Positions 1-8,586 of a DNA stretch of 64,000 nucleotides are shown here, piece after piece. The notes under the pieces were generated by a model. It was not told the origin of the DNA and did not search any database. It saw only the letters and a list, made by a program, of their open reading frames with translations. The stretch comes from JAJCYK01 sp965212195 (GTDB lineage: Bacteria > Bacteroidota > Bacteroidia > Cytophagales > Cyclobacteriaceae), in the NCBI GenBank assembly GCA_965212195.1, contig CBDBUW010000015.1:310001-374000 (forward strand), given 5' to 3'. The stretch's first letter is position 1; each line of letters opens with the position of its first letter. The position numbers and the translations under genes were made by a program.

Positions 1-1090
1 TTATGTCCTTGTTCGAAGTAAAAGAAAATCCGCCGAATAACGTCCACTTACCCTTGATAAGGCCCTTGTAGTTACTGTTTATGTACCAATAGCGATTTTT
101 TAATGTTATCCGGTCTACCTCACCGGTATTAATATTTGGCTGATTGAGAATGAGATCTGAGGTGCTGCCTGTCCCGTAGACTTTCAGTCTCCCGTTCTTA
201 CCAAGGTTGGTTCTGTATGCCAGTACTCCTAAAAAATTTTCCGGGGCTTTTTCCCAATCAAAACTCTGTTTTACCAAACCCTGATAGGGGGCTAGATTAG
301 TATATTCAGCCTTCACCGCCAATGAGGAGGCATCCCAAATCTGGGTGTGTGCGGCATCCAAACCGACAGACATCAATCCAATGTCCGTACGGTTTTGTAG
401 AAATTCGTTCTTGGTATTCAGCACCAACGCTGAGGACAAGGCCTGTCCGTATTCTGCAGAATATCCTCCGGTACTGAAGATCGTTCCCTTAAACATAAAG
501 GGGGAAAACCTGTGACGGGAAGGGACATTGGGAAGCGAGCTTTGGTATTCGTTGTTGACTTGAAGCCCATCAATATAAGTACGGGATTCATAGTCGTTGC
601 CCCCCCTGACAAAAAGCCTTCCGCTTTCCCCTACTACCTGAGTACCAGGAAGAGTGTTTATAGTTCCGGCGATATCGGCGGTGGCCCCGGCTGTGGTAAC
701 TATATCCATAGGTTTCAGGATAATAGACTTCTTTTCATCACTGGCCTCGAAGGCACCAGCGGTTATCACTACTTCCTCAATTTTGTTAATGGACACGTTC
801 ATAATAGCATTCCTGAGAATGGGCTGCCCATTAAGTTTGATGGGTTGTTCCTGGGTTTCGTATCCTAGATAACTAAATACTAAAGTTTGTGGCCCGTGTA
901 ACTTGGTGTTTAATCGGTAAAACCCAACAGTGTCGGTGGTGGCACCATCATAAGTACCTTTTAGAAATATGTTGGCTCCCACAATTGGCTGGTTTTGAGA
1001 ATCCGTGAGTTTACCACTGATGGTAGTCTGAGCTAACATTGAGTTAGTACCGAGGGCCAACAGCATGATTATGGTAAATTGGTAATACAT
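1..1090 (-). CDS. TonB-dependent receptor, N-terminal part, cut by the window edge
   Basis: The reading frame opens at ATG 1090 and runs leftwards out of the window with no stop (363 codons seen). Residues 1-20 are a signal peptide ending in MLAQ. Residues 22-100 form a carboxypeptidase-like regulatory domain (VGANIFLKGTYDGATT, then SYLGYE), typical of Bacteroidota outer-membrane receptors. The plug follows, with EEVVITAGAFEAS (about 105-117), LFVRGG (159-164) and YIDGLQV (172-178), then the first barrel strands. Family knowledge: such proteins import a bound ligand across the outer membrane using TonB energy. The substrate cannot be read from the sequence, and no SusD partner is visible on this side. 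It is not a SusC type, because the long SusC plug signature is absent. Confidence 0.9.
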   Translation of the reverse strand, partial: MYYQFTIIMLLALGTNSMLAQTTISGKLTDSQNQPIVGANIFLKGTYDGATTDTVGFYRLNTKLHGPQTLVFSYLGYETQEQPIKLNGQPILRNAIMNVSINKIEEVVITAGAFEASDEKKSIILKPMDIVTTAGATADIAGTINTLPGTQVVGESGRLFVRGGNDYESRTYIDGLQVNNEYQSSLPNVPSRHRFSPFMFKGTIFSTGGYSAEYGQALSSALVLNTKNEFLQNRTDIGLMSVGLDAAHTQIWDASSLAVKAEYTNLAPYQGLVKQSFDWEKAPENFLGVLAYRTNLGKNGRLKVYGTGSTSDLILNQPNINTGEVDRITLKNRYWYINSNYKGLIKGKWTLFGGFSFTSNKDI

Positions 1091-1345
1091 CTTTGGAATT
1101 GATTCAAATCAAAGATCCCTGTATTTAAGGTGTTTAAAAAAAAGGTTTTACCGAACCGTAGGAATTAAGAGATGAACTGTGGATATGAGCTGAAGGAGTA
1201 TTATATCAGCTCAGCAACTTGCCGGATAAATTATTCCCAATGGCGATTATTTACAAATGTTTGCTGTCGGAGTGAATCCATGGGTCTTGACAAAAAAAGG
1301 GTCCATCATCACGTGAAGGACCCTGTTGTGAGAGATAAATAATAC

Positions 1346-3289
1346 TTATAAGGTTGATAGTGTATTTGAGATTACCAAACTGAACTGGGTTCTACGGTTT
1401 AACCGGTGGTCTTTTTCCGAACAAGGGTTGAAGTCGTTGCACTCATTAATGAGGGCTTGCTCACCCTGAGCGGTGGTGCTTAATCTATGTTCCTCGACAC
1501 CAGCTGCCATCAGGTAGTCTTTAGCCGCTAGTGACCGGCGGTCGGAAAGTGCCTTATTATAAGTGGAGGAGCCTCGCGAATCAGTATGAGAATCAAGATT
1601 AATCTTTAGGCCGGAGTATTGCTTCATGAGTGTGGCCAACTTGTCCAGTTCCAGGGCTGCGTCCTGGTTAATATTGGATTTATCAAAACCGTAATGAATA
1701 GTGTTTACTTTGAACTGCTGTCCAACCGTTACTCCATGTTGCGACAGAGTTTCTTGAATCTTCGTCCTATCAGGAGAATCCGCAACCCTTATTCCTTGTA
1801 CATAAGTTCCATCCTCTTCGGTTGATACCGGAACTATCTCATCGCCGGTCAACAAGTAAATACGCTCAACACCTTCTTCTTCTACAATCACCATATCGGC
1901 GTTATCGAAACTAAAGGCATATTCTGTCATAGAACCCGGCAATTTGGAAATTTGAACCATTTCCAAATCATCATCTTTATTTGGGGAAGCCACGATGACA
2001 TCTTCAGGGATCTCAGATAGTATTTCGAAACTGTAAATATCGTCACTGTCACCACGGTGTGAGGAGAAGTAACCCTGGTAACCGTCTTTGGTGATCAAGC
2101 CGAAATCATCCTTTGGGGAATTGATAGGATAGCCCAGGTTTTGAATATTGGCTACAGTACCATCAGCATGAACCTCTGCCTTAAATATATCCAGTCCACC
2201 TATTCCACCATGAGCATTTGAGGCAAAATACAACACCCCTTTGTGGATAAAAGGAAACTGCTCATCCCCTTCGGTATTGATTTGAGGCCCCATATTCACT
2301 GGTCTACCCCATTTTTCATTCGAATAGCTTACTCTATATAAATCTACCCCACCGTATCCTCCTTCCTTGTTGGAGGCAAAATACAGCACTCCGTTTTCAA
2401 ATGAAGGATGACCTGTACTGAACCCCGGGCCGTTAAAAGGCAGGGGATCGATTTCATCCCAAGTCCCCTTATCGGACCTCCTGGCATGAAACAATTGCAG
2501 CGTATTGATCCCATCTCCAGTTTTGGAGTTGATGGTTCGATAATGGTTACGGGTGAAAATCGCCTGCTGGTCATGATCGAAAAATGTAACCGGGCCTTCG
2601 TGAAGTTTGGAGTTGAGGTCCTTAAAAGGAGTGGGCTTGGCGATACCACCTTCGGCGATTTCCACTTGATATAGATCCAAATAGTTGCTGCGATCCCAAT
2701 GATATTTCTTTTTAAGTGAAATCCCATTCTCGCGGGAAGAGGCAAAGACCAGCCCTTTTTCGTAAAAAGCCGGGGCAAATTCCACCTGATCTGTATTAAA
2801 ACTTAAGGATTCGACTCGGTAATTGGCAGAGTCCAAATAATAATCCTCATGATTTCGGATACTGTAAAGTAAATTGCCGGCCACCCTGCTCCGAGGAATG
2901 TCCTGTTGATAAGCCAATGCCCAAACCTCCGCTTCGGTAAGTTTTTGGTTAACCATTAGAATCTGGGCAAATCGCAATTTTTCTTGAGGTGATAACTTTG
3001 CTTTTGAAATGTACTTGCGGTAATGGTGTTCTGCATTCTCGTTGTCATTCAACTTTAGGTAAGCTTCCGCGAGTTTGATATGTACCCTTACATTATCTTG
3101 ATTCTTCTTAAGAACTTCCTGATAGAGATCTACCGCTGATTGATAGGCCATCGCTTCATAGAGTCGGTCAGCTTTACGCTCTTTCCGAGTAGTCTTTGAA
3201 TCTGTTTGGTCAAACTCCGCTGCACTGAGTTGGACAGCCATCAGCACCAGTACCCCCAAGAATACAGAAGTACGTACTAATATTTTCAT
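1346..3289 (-). CDS. OmpA-family protein with TPR and PD40 beta-propeller domains
   Basis: Start chosen at ATG 3289, because the signal peptide (MKILVRTSVFLGVLVLMAVQ) begins there; an in-frame ATG at 3325 would add 12 polar residues. Domain order: signal peptide; TPR region about 30-115; PD40/WD40-like propeller about 180-420 with repeated LYFASN..GG.GG.D(L/I) blades; a linker of about 100 residues; OmpA peptidoglycan-binding domain about 520-640 (HTDSRGS, then LSDRRS). Family knowledge: this order resembles PorE-like and PorP/SprF-associated OmpA proteins of Bacteroidota that tie outer-membrane assemblies, including type IX secretion, to peptidoglycan. Unlike PorE I do not see a clear carboxypeptidase-like domain in the linker, and no PorP/SprF gene is adjacent. 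A role in the envelope is firm; a role in secretion is inference. Confidence 0.85.
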   Translation of the reverse strand: MKILVRTSVFLGVLVLMAVQLSAAEFDQTDSKTTRKERKADRLYEAMAYQSAVDLYQEVLKKNQDNVRVHIKLAEAYLKLNDNENAEHHYRKYISKAKLSPQEKLRFAQILMVNQKLTEAEVWALAYQQDIPRSRVAGNLLYSIRNHEDYYLDSANYRVESLSFNTDQVEFAPAFYEKGLVFASSRENGISLKKKYHWDRSNYLDLYQVEIAEGGIAKPTPFKDLNSKLHEGPVTFFDHDQQAIFTRNHYRTINSKTGDGINTLQLFHARRSDKGTWDEIDPLPFNGPGFSTGHPSFENGVLYFASNKEGGYGGVDLYRVSYSNEKWGRPVNMGPQINTEGDEQFPFIHKGVLYFASNAHGGIGGLDIFKAEVHADGTVANIQNLGYPINSPKDDFGLITKDGYQGYFSSHRGDSDDIYSFEILSEIPEDVIVASPNKDDDLEMVQISKLPGSMTEYAFSFDNADMVIVEEEGVERIYLLTGDEIVPVSTEEDGTYVQGIRVADSPDRTKIQETLSQHGVTVGQQFKVNTIHYGFDKSNINQDAALELDKLATLMKQYSGLKINLDSHTDSRGSSTYNKALSDRRSLAAKDYLMAAGVEEHRLSTTAQGEQALINECNDFNPCSEKDHRLNRRTQFSLVISNTLSTL

Positions 3290-4077
3290 ATTATCAGATT
3301 GAAGTCCGATACTTAAGGTGGGCACGTTACCTGTAGACCGGAAAGTTTAACACTGAAACTGAAGGTAAAAATAGAGCATTGGTTGTTGGCAGACCGATAA
3401 AATCATGTATTGGGGGTAGGAGTGTAAGAATTTGTACATTAATGTCTATTGTGGATAAAGATGGGAGTATTAGCATGTTGGTAACTTCTGGAATTTCTTA
3501 CGGCAGGGATGTAATGTTGATAACTTGACTGTGGATAAGTATTTATGTGACTAATTATCAGTTAATTACAAGAGTTCCAGATATCATCATGTGCCAGATT
3601 CGGTTTCTCTGGCTTCACCCCATTAGATTTTTAGTCTTGACATAATGATCTTGAATGATCTTGCAAAAAATGACCGGAATCTGGTGATTTATTACATAAT
3701 GTTTCACTCAGATGAAGGACCAAAGGGTCATTAGATATGGTTCGAACTAGCCCTTGCTAAAATTTTTATGGCACTTCCATTTGTTGACACTCACAACCCT
3801 TAAGTTAGACCAAAAACAATATTCAGATCTGTTTAACTAACAGCGGATTCGCTATGGCCGGCTGGAAGGTGGGGCTCGGGCGGGGTCCCCTAGTAGATAC
3901 TATAAGGGGGCGCGGCCAAAATTGATTTTTGTCACAATAGTATGATCCTTGGAAGGGATGTAGCAACCTTCAATTCGATGATACAGCGATCCATTCTCTA
4001 CTACCAATTATGATGTGTGGGTTGGGAAATGATGGTATTAATTCTTAATATAAGTAACATACTAAACCAAAACAATC
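3290..4077. other. 788-bp intergenic region with DnaA-box-like sites
   Basis: No plausible gene. The stretch is AT-rich, with a short GC-rich patch near 3855-3915. Two perfect DnaA-box matches (TGTGGATAA, the complement of TTATCCACA) lie at 3450-3458 and 3530-3538, and a one-mismatch copy (TGTTGATAA) lies at 3515-3523. All three have the same orientation. It also holds the divergent promoters of the OmpA gene and the secreted protein gene at 4078, which I could not pinpoint. Confidence 0.5.
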
Positions 4078-4830
4078 ATGAAAATTTTACTCAGCATTAT
4101 GGTGCTGTTTCCTATGGCCTTTCTGGCCTATGGACAAGACTATCAAGAAACACACATGTACGAAAGCATTTATCTCACTCCTAAGTTAGATGCGGTAAGC
4201 AAGCTAAGCGAGAACATGGCGGCTCACAACAAAAAGTATCACGGCGAAGGGGACCATGCCGCATTTGTTCAGAATGTAGTGGCCGGCAAACGCAGTGGAC
4301 AAATGGTATGGGTTATGGGACCTGGCACTTATGCTCATTTAGACTCGCGCCCTGCAGAAGGCGGTCACGATGAGGACTGGGCCAACAACGTCCTGCCCCA
4401 CCTAGAAAAAATGTCCAATATTGAATACTGGCGGAGGACCAGTCAATATTATGTACCCGAAGGATACGATGCCGATAAGATCCGTATCCGCTTTTACAAA
4501 GTAAAACGAGGGCAGAACGATGACTTTGTGGCTCATTACGGCAAACTAGTACAAGTCTTCAACGAGAAGAAGTACGACCGGCAATTAAGCATCTTTCAAA
4601 GTACCTTTCCTTCAGCCACCGGCAGGAATATGGCTTCAGTATCCAGTTTTGACAACTGGGCTGATCTGGATAAAGGACTGCCTGTGGGCAAGGACTTTGA
4701 CTCTATTCACGGAGAGGGGAGCTGGGCCCAATGGCTCCAAGGGTTGCAGGATCTTACTGAATGGTCGGATCAGGAGGTTAGAGAATTGATGCCTGAGATG
4801 AGCGGATCGTTGGTAGTAGATGTAGATTAG
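4078..4830 (+). CDS. Secreted protein of unknown function
   Basis: 250 residues with a clear signal peptide (MKILLSIMVLFPMAFLAYGQ, cleavage after AYGQ). The mature part has two similar halves: each has a stretch on a time/attempt-like pattern (VQNVVAGKRSGQMVWVMGPG in the first, FQSTFPSATGRNMASVSSF in the second) followed by D/E-rich helices. This looks like a dimeric alpha-beta barrel duplicated in one chain, as in NIPSNAP-like or antibiotic-monooxygenase-like folds, but I do not recognise a named family. It is transcribed alone and ends at a strong terminator at 4855-4886. Export to the periplasm or outside is likely; function is unknown. Confidence 0.75.
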   Translation: MKILLSIMVLFPMAFLAYGQDYQETHMYESIYLTPKLDAVSKLSENMAAHNKKYHGEGDHAAFVQNVVAGKRSGQMVWVMGPGTYAHLDSRPAEGGHDEDWANNVLPHLEKMSNIEYWRRTSQYYVPEGYDADKIRIRFYKVKRGQNDDFVAHYGKLVQVFNEKKYDRQLSIFQSTFPSATGRNMASVSSFDNWADLDKGLPVGKDFDSIHGEGSWAQWLQGLQDLTEWSDQEVRELMPEMSGSLVVDVD

Positions 4831-4854
4831 CAAATCACAATGCATTGAGGAATT

Positions 4855-4886
4855 AAAAGGCCGGGCTATAGTAGTTCGGCCTTTTT
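4855..4886 (+). terminator. Rho-independent terminator
   Basis: Perfect 9-bp stem: AAAAGGCCG at 4855-4863 and CGGCCTTTT at 4877-4885, ending in five Ts. It lies 24 bp after the stop of the secreted protein gene at 4078-4830. Confidence 0.85.
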
Positions 4887-5046
4887 GTATGCATCCGGAG
4901 CACAAAGTGGTTAACGGCAGCACTTACCGCAATTGAATGGATAGCGTGGATGCTCAAGTTGATTTCCTGCGGCCAAAAACGGTAGTAATACCTCCATTTT
5001 CATAAATTGCGGATAGTTAATAATCTCGTATCTAAATCCTTTGAAA

Positions 5047-5484
5047 ATGTTGAAATTCAATCTAATCATTCTTATACTATTAATATCCTGGGTGAGCTTT
5101 GCACAGAATACACCAAAAGAAATAGCTGAGAAGTTTTTTGATGACTATGTAGAAAATGGAGCCTCAGTAGCTTTAGACAATTTGTATTTTACCAATAAAT
5201 GGATTAACAGATCTGCTGACGCGGTTGCCAACTTAAAAAGTAAAATGGAAGGGTTGAATTTGGAGTTTGTCGGAGAGTATTATGGGCATGAATTGATCAG
5301 CGAAAAGCAACTTGGGCAAAGCTATGCACTATTAGCCTATCTGGCCAAATTCGACCGACAACCAATCCGTTATGTATTTCAATTCTACAAGCCAAAGGAC
5401 CGGTGGGTGGTTTACAGCTTCAAGTATGACTCCAGCATTGATGATGAAATAGAAGAATCAGCCAAAATCTATAACTTGGAATAA
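5047..5484 (+). CDS. Small secreted protein, possibly NTF2-like
   Basis: The open frame begins with TTG at 5041; ATG at 5047 is preferred and gives 145 residues. Signal peptide MLKFNLIILILLISWVSFAQ. The mature protein begins NTPKEIAEKFFDDYVENGASVALDNLY, a helical start that resembles SnoaL/NTF2-like or DUF3887-type folds in which a helix leads into a curved sheet; the C-terminal strands (VFQFYKPKDRWVVYSFKYD) fit that. Exported, function unknown. It is convergent with the MOSC gene, with only 8 bp between the two stops. Confidence 0.7.
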   Translation: MLKFNLIILILLISWVSFAQNTPKEIAEKFFDDYVENGASVALDNLYFTNKWINRSADAVANLKSKMEGLNLEFVGEYYGHELISEKQLGQSYALLAYLAKFDRQPIRYVFQFYKPKDRWVVYSFKYDSSIDDEIEESAKIYNLE

Positions 5485-5492
5485 GTATCCCA

Positions 5493-6137
5493 TTAGCTAA
5501 GCTTTACCAGCCTTTTTTCAAAGTACTCTTTCCAATCCGACGGTAGATTAGGGGCGCCTACCGCCTTTTGTAACAGAGATCGGTTTTCTCTTTCCGTACT
5601 GTATAAGCGGGCTACCTCTTGCACCGTCAGTCCATAATCATCATTGCCAATAGGGGTTATATCCTGTCCGGCTTCAAACTCGCCTTCTGTTGTAACCTTC
5701 AAGTAAAATCCATTGAGGTTGGCCTGTAGGAATGATTTGACGAAACGAGGATCACCCATCTTAATACCCAACTTAAAACAAGGCATTCGAGGGCTTGTAA
5801 CCATAACCTCCGCAGTACCAATTTTAAAAGTATCGCCAATGCATACCTCGGTTTCCAGTAATCCGCTAACAGATAAGTTCTCCCCAAAAACAGCGAACTC
5901 AAACTCCCATTGGGGAAATTGTTGCCTCCAAAAGGCGTAATGTTCAGTGGGATAAGCATAAACAGCCTTGTCTATTCCTCCATGGACGGACAGATCTGCT
6001 TGTTGGTCGCCTTCCAGGTTAAGCTGATTCACCTTTACCAGTCCTGATACCGGCTTCTTGAAGATCCCGGTAGTTATGATTTTTTGCTGGTAGGCTACTT
6101 CCTTGGGTTGACCTACATTAATAGATAGTACCTTCAT
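5493..6137 (-). CDS. MOSC domain-containing protein (YiiM-like)
   Basis: 214 residues, cytoplasmic, no signal peptide. The MOSC domain covers about residues 10-165, with GDQQADLSVHGG (43-54), the GENL motif and the conserved catalytic-type cysteine Cys120 in RMPCFKLG. The C-terminal helices from about 166 (GLTVQEVARLY) match the 3-alpha domain of the YiiM group. Family knowledge: MOSC proteins handle molybdenum-cofactor-linked sulfur or oxo transfer; YiiM-type proteins are involved in reduction of N-hydroxylated compounds. Length and domain order match YiiM. No molybdenum genes are adjacent, so the electron donor is unknown. Confidence 0.85.
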   Translation of the reverse strand: MKVLSINVGQPKEVAYQQKIITTGIFKKPVSGLVKVNQLNLEGDQQADLSVHGGIDKAVYAYPTEHYAFWRQQFPQWEFEFAVFGENLSVSGLLETEVCIGDTFKIGTAEVMVTSPRMPCFKLGIKMGDPRFVKSFLQANLNGFYLKVTTEGEFEAGQDITPIGNDDYGLTVQEVARLYSTERENRSLLQKAVGAPNLPSDWKEYFEKRLVKLS

Positions 6138-6313
6138 GAATACTTATTTAAACTTGTCCCGCCTTTTTATCTTTTACGCAAAGTAATCGGCGATGATTGA
6201 CTTTGGCTTAAACTAAAATACAAATTAATATAACGTTTGGGTCCTGGGAATTTCGAATTGAGCATATATTATGGAACTCCACTAGGTGTAAAACTCGTTG
6301 AACCTTTAGACAC

Positions 6314-6784
6314 ATGCCCGGCCCTCAACAAATACCCCACACATCCACAGTGCCTAATATGGTATTCCTTTTACCATTAGCCTACTTACTGCATTTGGCT
6401 GAGGAATGGTTCGGGGGATTTTCTCAATGGACTTTGGAGGTGTTAGGTCAGGGTATTGATACAGAGCGCTTTATCATAGTCAATAGCTTGTTTTTCGTTG
6501 TTTGTGTGGTGGGTTCTTTAATCGCCGTGCGCATTCCCCGCTTGTCCTGGTTGGCGGTGATCTTTGCTTCCTTGTTTGGCCTCAATGGGGTCTTGCATTT
6601 TCTGGCGACTTTGGGTTTTGCTCAATATGCACCTGGGGTAATAACCGGTTTAGTTATTTATCTTCCTTTAGGGGCCTATGTGTTAATAGAAATGAAAAAG
6701 CGTCTGAGCGCCCCGGTTTTCAATATGTCGATCGTGGCGGGCATTTTGCTGCATGCAGCAATCTTCTGGCTGGCCAGGACTTAA
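6314..6784 (+). CDS. HXXEE domain membrane protein
   Basis: 156 residues with four predicted membrane segments (about 17-26 leading into the motif, 55-75, 80-100, 108-125, with a last one at 138-154). The motif H-L-A-E-E at residues 27-31 is the defining feature of the HXXEE family and lies, as expected, at the end of the first helix. Family knowledge: the conserved His and Glu suggest a metal-dependent membrane enzyme, but no activity is established. Transcribed alone. The translated shadow frame at 6502-6900 was ignored. Confidence 0.8.
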   Translation: MPGPQQIPHTSTVPNMVFLLPLAYLLHLAEEWFGGFSQWTLEVLGQGIDTERFIIVNSLFFVVCVVGSLIAVRIPRLSWLAVIFASLFGLNGVLHFLATLGFAQYAPGVITGLVIYLPLGAYVLIEMKKRLSAPVFNMSIVAGILLHAAIFWLART

Positions 6785-6896
6785 GGCCCCTCTGTTCAGT
6801 GCACAGTGTAAAATTAAAGCATGCTCCCTCCGAGTCACCTTCGAAGAGTTACACATTGCGCATTCTACTACTGCTGTTATGCCGTATGCTTACTGC

Positions 6897-7196
6897 TTAA
6901 TACGCTTTAATCTCTCCGGTTTTCTGCAGCACGACCACATAACCTTTGAAGGTATCTGGGATCTTGCTCGATAATTCAGATGGTTCACCGGAGGTCATAA
7001 CTAAAATACAGGGTTTGCCATCTTTTTCACCTTCAGCAACTCCTTCTACGCCTTGAATGCTTAGCCATTGTGCACTGGCTTCATCGATAATATCTATGGA
7101 TATCATGGTATCTTGATTTGATTCCTTGGATTGTGTGCATGTATTTCCCAAAAATAATGCTAACACTATACACCACAAAATAGCAACCCCCTTCAT
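6897..7196 (-). CDS. Small lipoprotein resembling the N-terminal module of the adjacent protease
   Basis: 99 residues. A lipoprotein signal with lipobox LGNTC (Cys20) is followed by a short linker and a module at about 45-99: GVEGVAEGEKDGKPCILVM, then LSSKIPDTFKGYVVV and TGEIKA. The same order of motifs occurs in residues 29-90 of the protease encoded next door (VLGVGIG, then TGEPCLSVFV, VPKTLAGRKFK and TGEIFA). This is seen directly. I infer that the small protein is a free-standing relative of the protease's N-terminal domain, possibly an inhibitor or chaperone. It follows the protease gene on the same strand, about 58 bp downstream and after a terminator-like hairpin. Confidence 0.7.
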   Translation of the reverse strand: MKGVAILWCIVLALFLGNTCTQSKESNQDTMISIDIIDEASAQWLSIQGVEGVAEGEKDGKPCILVMTSGEPSELSSKIPDTFKGYVVVLQKTGEIKAY

Positions 7197-7229
7197 TATT
7201 CCGAGTTCAAAATTCCGAGTTCATAATTC

Positions 7230-7251
7230 AAAAAGGGGGTTACCCCCCTTT
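7230..7251 (-). terminator. Terminator downstream of the protease gene
   Basis: On the minus strand an 8-bp stem (arms at 7232-7239 and 7244-7251, AAAGGGGG pairing with CCCCCTTT) is followed by a run of five Ts. It begins 4 bp after the protease stop and may be read through into the small lipoprotein gene. Confidence 0.7.
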
Positions 7252-7254
7252 AAG

Positions 7255-8316
7255 TTAAGCAATTCTAATGCCCAGGCTTTGCTGTACATAACGTATATCA
7301 TTATGTATGGTCACCCGGTTGGAGCCAGCAAATAGCAGGCCTACTGCATAATTTTGCATGTCACACAGCAAGCTTCCGGAATCACCACCGGCTGACATAT
7401 TACTGGTCAGGATCTGGCGGATAAATTTGGCCACTTTGCCATTTCCGTAGTTAACCATAACCGTTGCATTAACCGCCTGCACTCGCCCGGTACTGTAGTT
7501 GGTAGTGCGGCCGGTCTTTTGTACCACATTCCCTACTTTGATGGTCTTAGTGCCTTTGACATTACCGATCCAGTAGATCTCCCTGTCCAGATCGTGGAAA
7601 TTGCCTTCGGCTATAGCGGCATCAACATAGTTCACGGTGCCTCTGCCATAAGGAGGCAGGAAGTCGATGCGTTTGTAGGCCGATAAACGAGCGATAATAT
7701 CACCTGGTACTGTTCCACCATCGTAACGTCCCGGTTGTAAAATGGGATCTCCTATACGAGCATCATTGGTATTGGCCAGTACGTGGTTGTTGCTTAGAAT
7801 GAAAAACTTGGTAGGTACCCCAGGAAATTCCCTTGCCCGGTAAACAGCGGTACCGTAGGTTCCAGCGGTTACTTTGTAATGACCTATGCTGTATCCGCCT
7901 TCGCAGGGTCGAAGTCTGCCTCTTAACGATTGGATATCCACTCCCCCGTATTCTTCGGTCAAAGTCATCTCATCGGACCACCGTTTGGGAGTGGCATCGC
8001 CGTTGGTCTTCACTTGCTGAAGCTCCAGGATTGCTGGATCAACACCGGCAAAAATCTCACCGGTTTCGATGACATCTGTTTTGAACTTCCTGCCGGCTAA
8101 GGTCTTGGGTACTCGAGCACTGTCACTGAGTAAATCCGGATCCAATTTTTGAGTTACAAATACGCTCAAACATGGCTCCCCGGTATCCAATCCGTCCTTT
8201 ACTTTATGGCCGATACCTACTCCAAGGACATTGTCTTTGGCCAGAAAACCGTCCTGTTCTTTTTGTTGAATTTTTGAAAGCTCCAAATAGGGGCCTTCCA
8301 GTTCCTTATCAAACAT
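7255..8316 (-). CDS. Trypsin-like serine protease with N-terminal module
   Basis: 353 residues, no signal peptide. Residues 29-90 are a small alpha-beta module (GVGIG, TGEPCLSVFV, TGEIFA) also present as the separate lipoprotein downstream. The chymotrypsin-fold domain covers about 145-350, with the triad visible as His178 (SNNHVLAN), Asp232 (YVDAAIAEG) and Ser313 (GGDSGSLL). The NNHVLAN form and the total length resemble the Nal1-like group of proteases found in bacteria and plants; that placement is inference. The start is fixed by a rare perfect ribosome-binding site (AAAGGAGGT at 8320-8328), and a palindrome at 8357-8383 may be an operator. Without a signal peptide it should act in the cytoplasm unless exported by another route. 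Confidence 0.85.
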   Translation of the reverse strand: MFDKELEGPYLELSKIQQKEQDGFLAKDNVLGVGIGHKVKDGLDTGEPCLSVFVTQKLDPDLLSDSARVPKTLAGRKFKTDVIETGEIFAGVDPAILELQQVKTNGDATPKRWSDEMTLTEEYGGVDIQSLRGRLRPCEGGYSIGHYKVTAGTYGTAVYRAREFPGVPTKFFILSNNHVLANTNDARIGDPILQPGRYDGGTVPGDIIARLSAYKRIDFLPPYGRGTVNYVDAAIAEGNFHDLDREIYWIGNVKGTKTIKVGNVVQKTGRTTNYSTGRVQAVNATVMVNYGNGKVAKFIRQILTSNMSAGGDSGSLLCDMQNYAVGLLFAGSNRVTIHNDIRYVQQSLGIRIA

Positions 8317-8328
8317 TTTACCTCCTTT
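8317..8328 (-). promoter_or_regulatory. Perfect Shine-Dalgarno sequence, unusual here
   Basis: On the minus strand AAAGGAGGT (8328-8320) sits three As before the ATG at 8316. The other starts I inspected in this window have no comparable sequence, as is usual for Bacteroidota. It settles the protease start and suggests strong or distinct translation. Confidence 0.8.
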
Positions 8329-8356
8329 GTTTATGTGATATATAAAAATTTCTATA

Positions 8357-8383
8357 AACTGATAGAAAGTGGCACTATCAGTT
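8357..8383. promoter_or_regulatory. Palindrome upstream of the protease gene, candidate operator
   Basis: Perfect 9-bp inverted repeat: AACTGATAG at 8357-8365 and CTATCAGTT at 8375-8383, separated by 9 bp so that the arm centres are 18 bp apart. This is the geometry of a dimeric regulator site. It lies about 40-70 bp upstream of the protease start. The PAS-LuxR gene just upstream is an obvious candidate binder, but that is inference. Confidence 0.5.
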
Positions 8384-8586
8384 AATGATGGGTAAACGGG
8401 ATAATAAGTAAGGGTAATTGACGACTCCAGTCAATAGCACGAAATGGGTAATTATAGGGTCGGATACTATGTTTCTTTACCCATAAATAACTAATAGTAA
8501 TTAGTTGGACGGATGTCCTGAAATTGAGAAGTACAAAAAAGTCCTGAAACTTTCCTATGACTTAGGAAAATTTAAAATTGCAGATT

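Noticed and set aside
512..872. Plus-strand open frames of 118 and 72 codons
   Set aside because: They lie antisense to the TonB receptor plug region, which has clear domain sequence. No family resemblance.
2344..2778. 144-codon minus-strand frame inside the OmpA/PD40 gene
   Set aside because: Out-of-frame shadow of the propeller blades; the main frame carries the conserved motifs.
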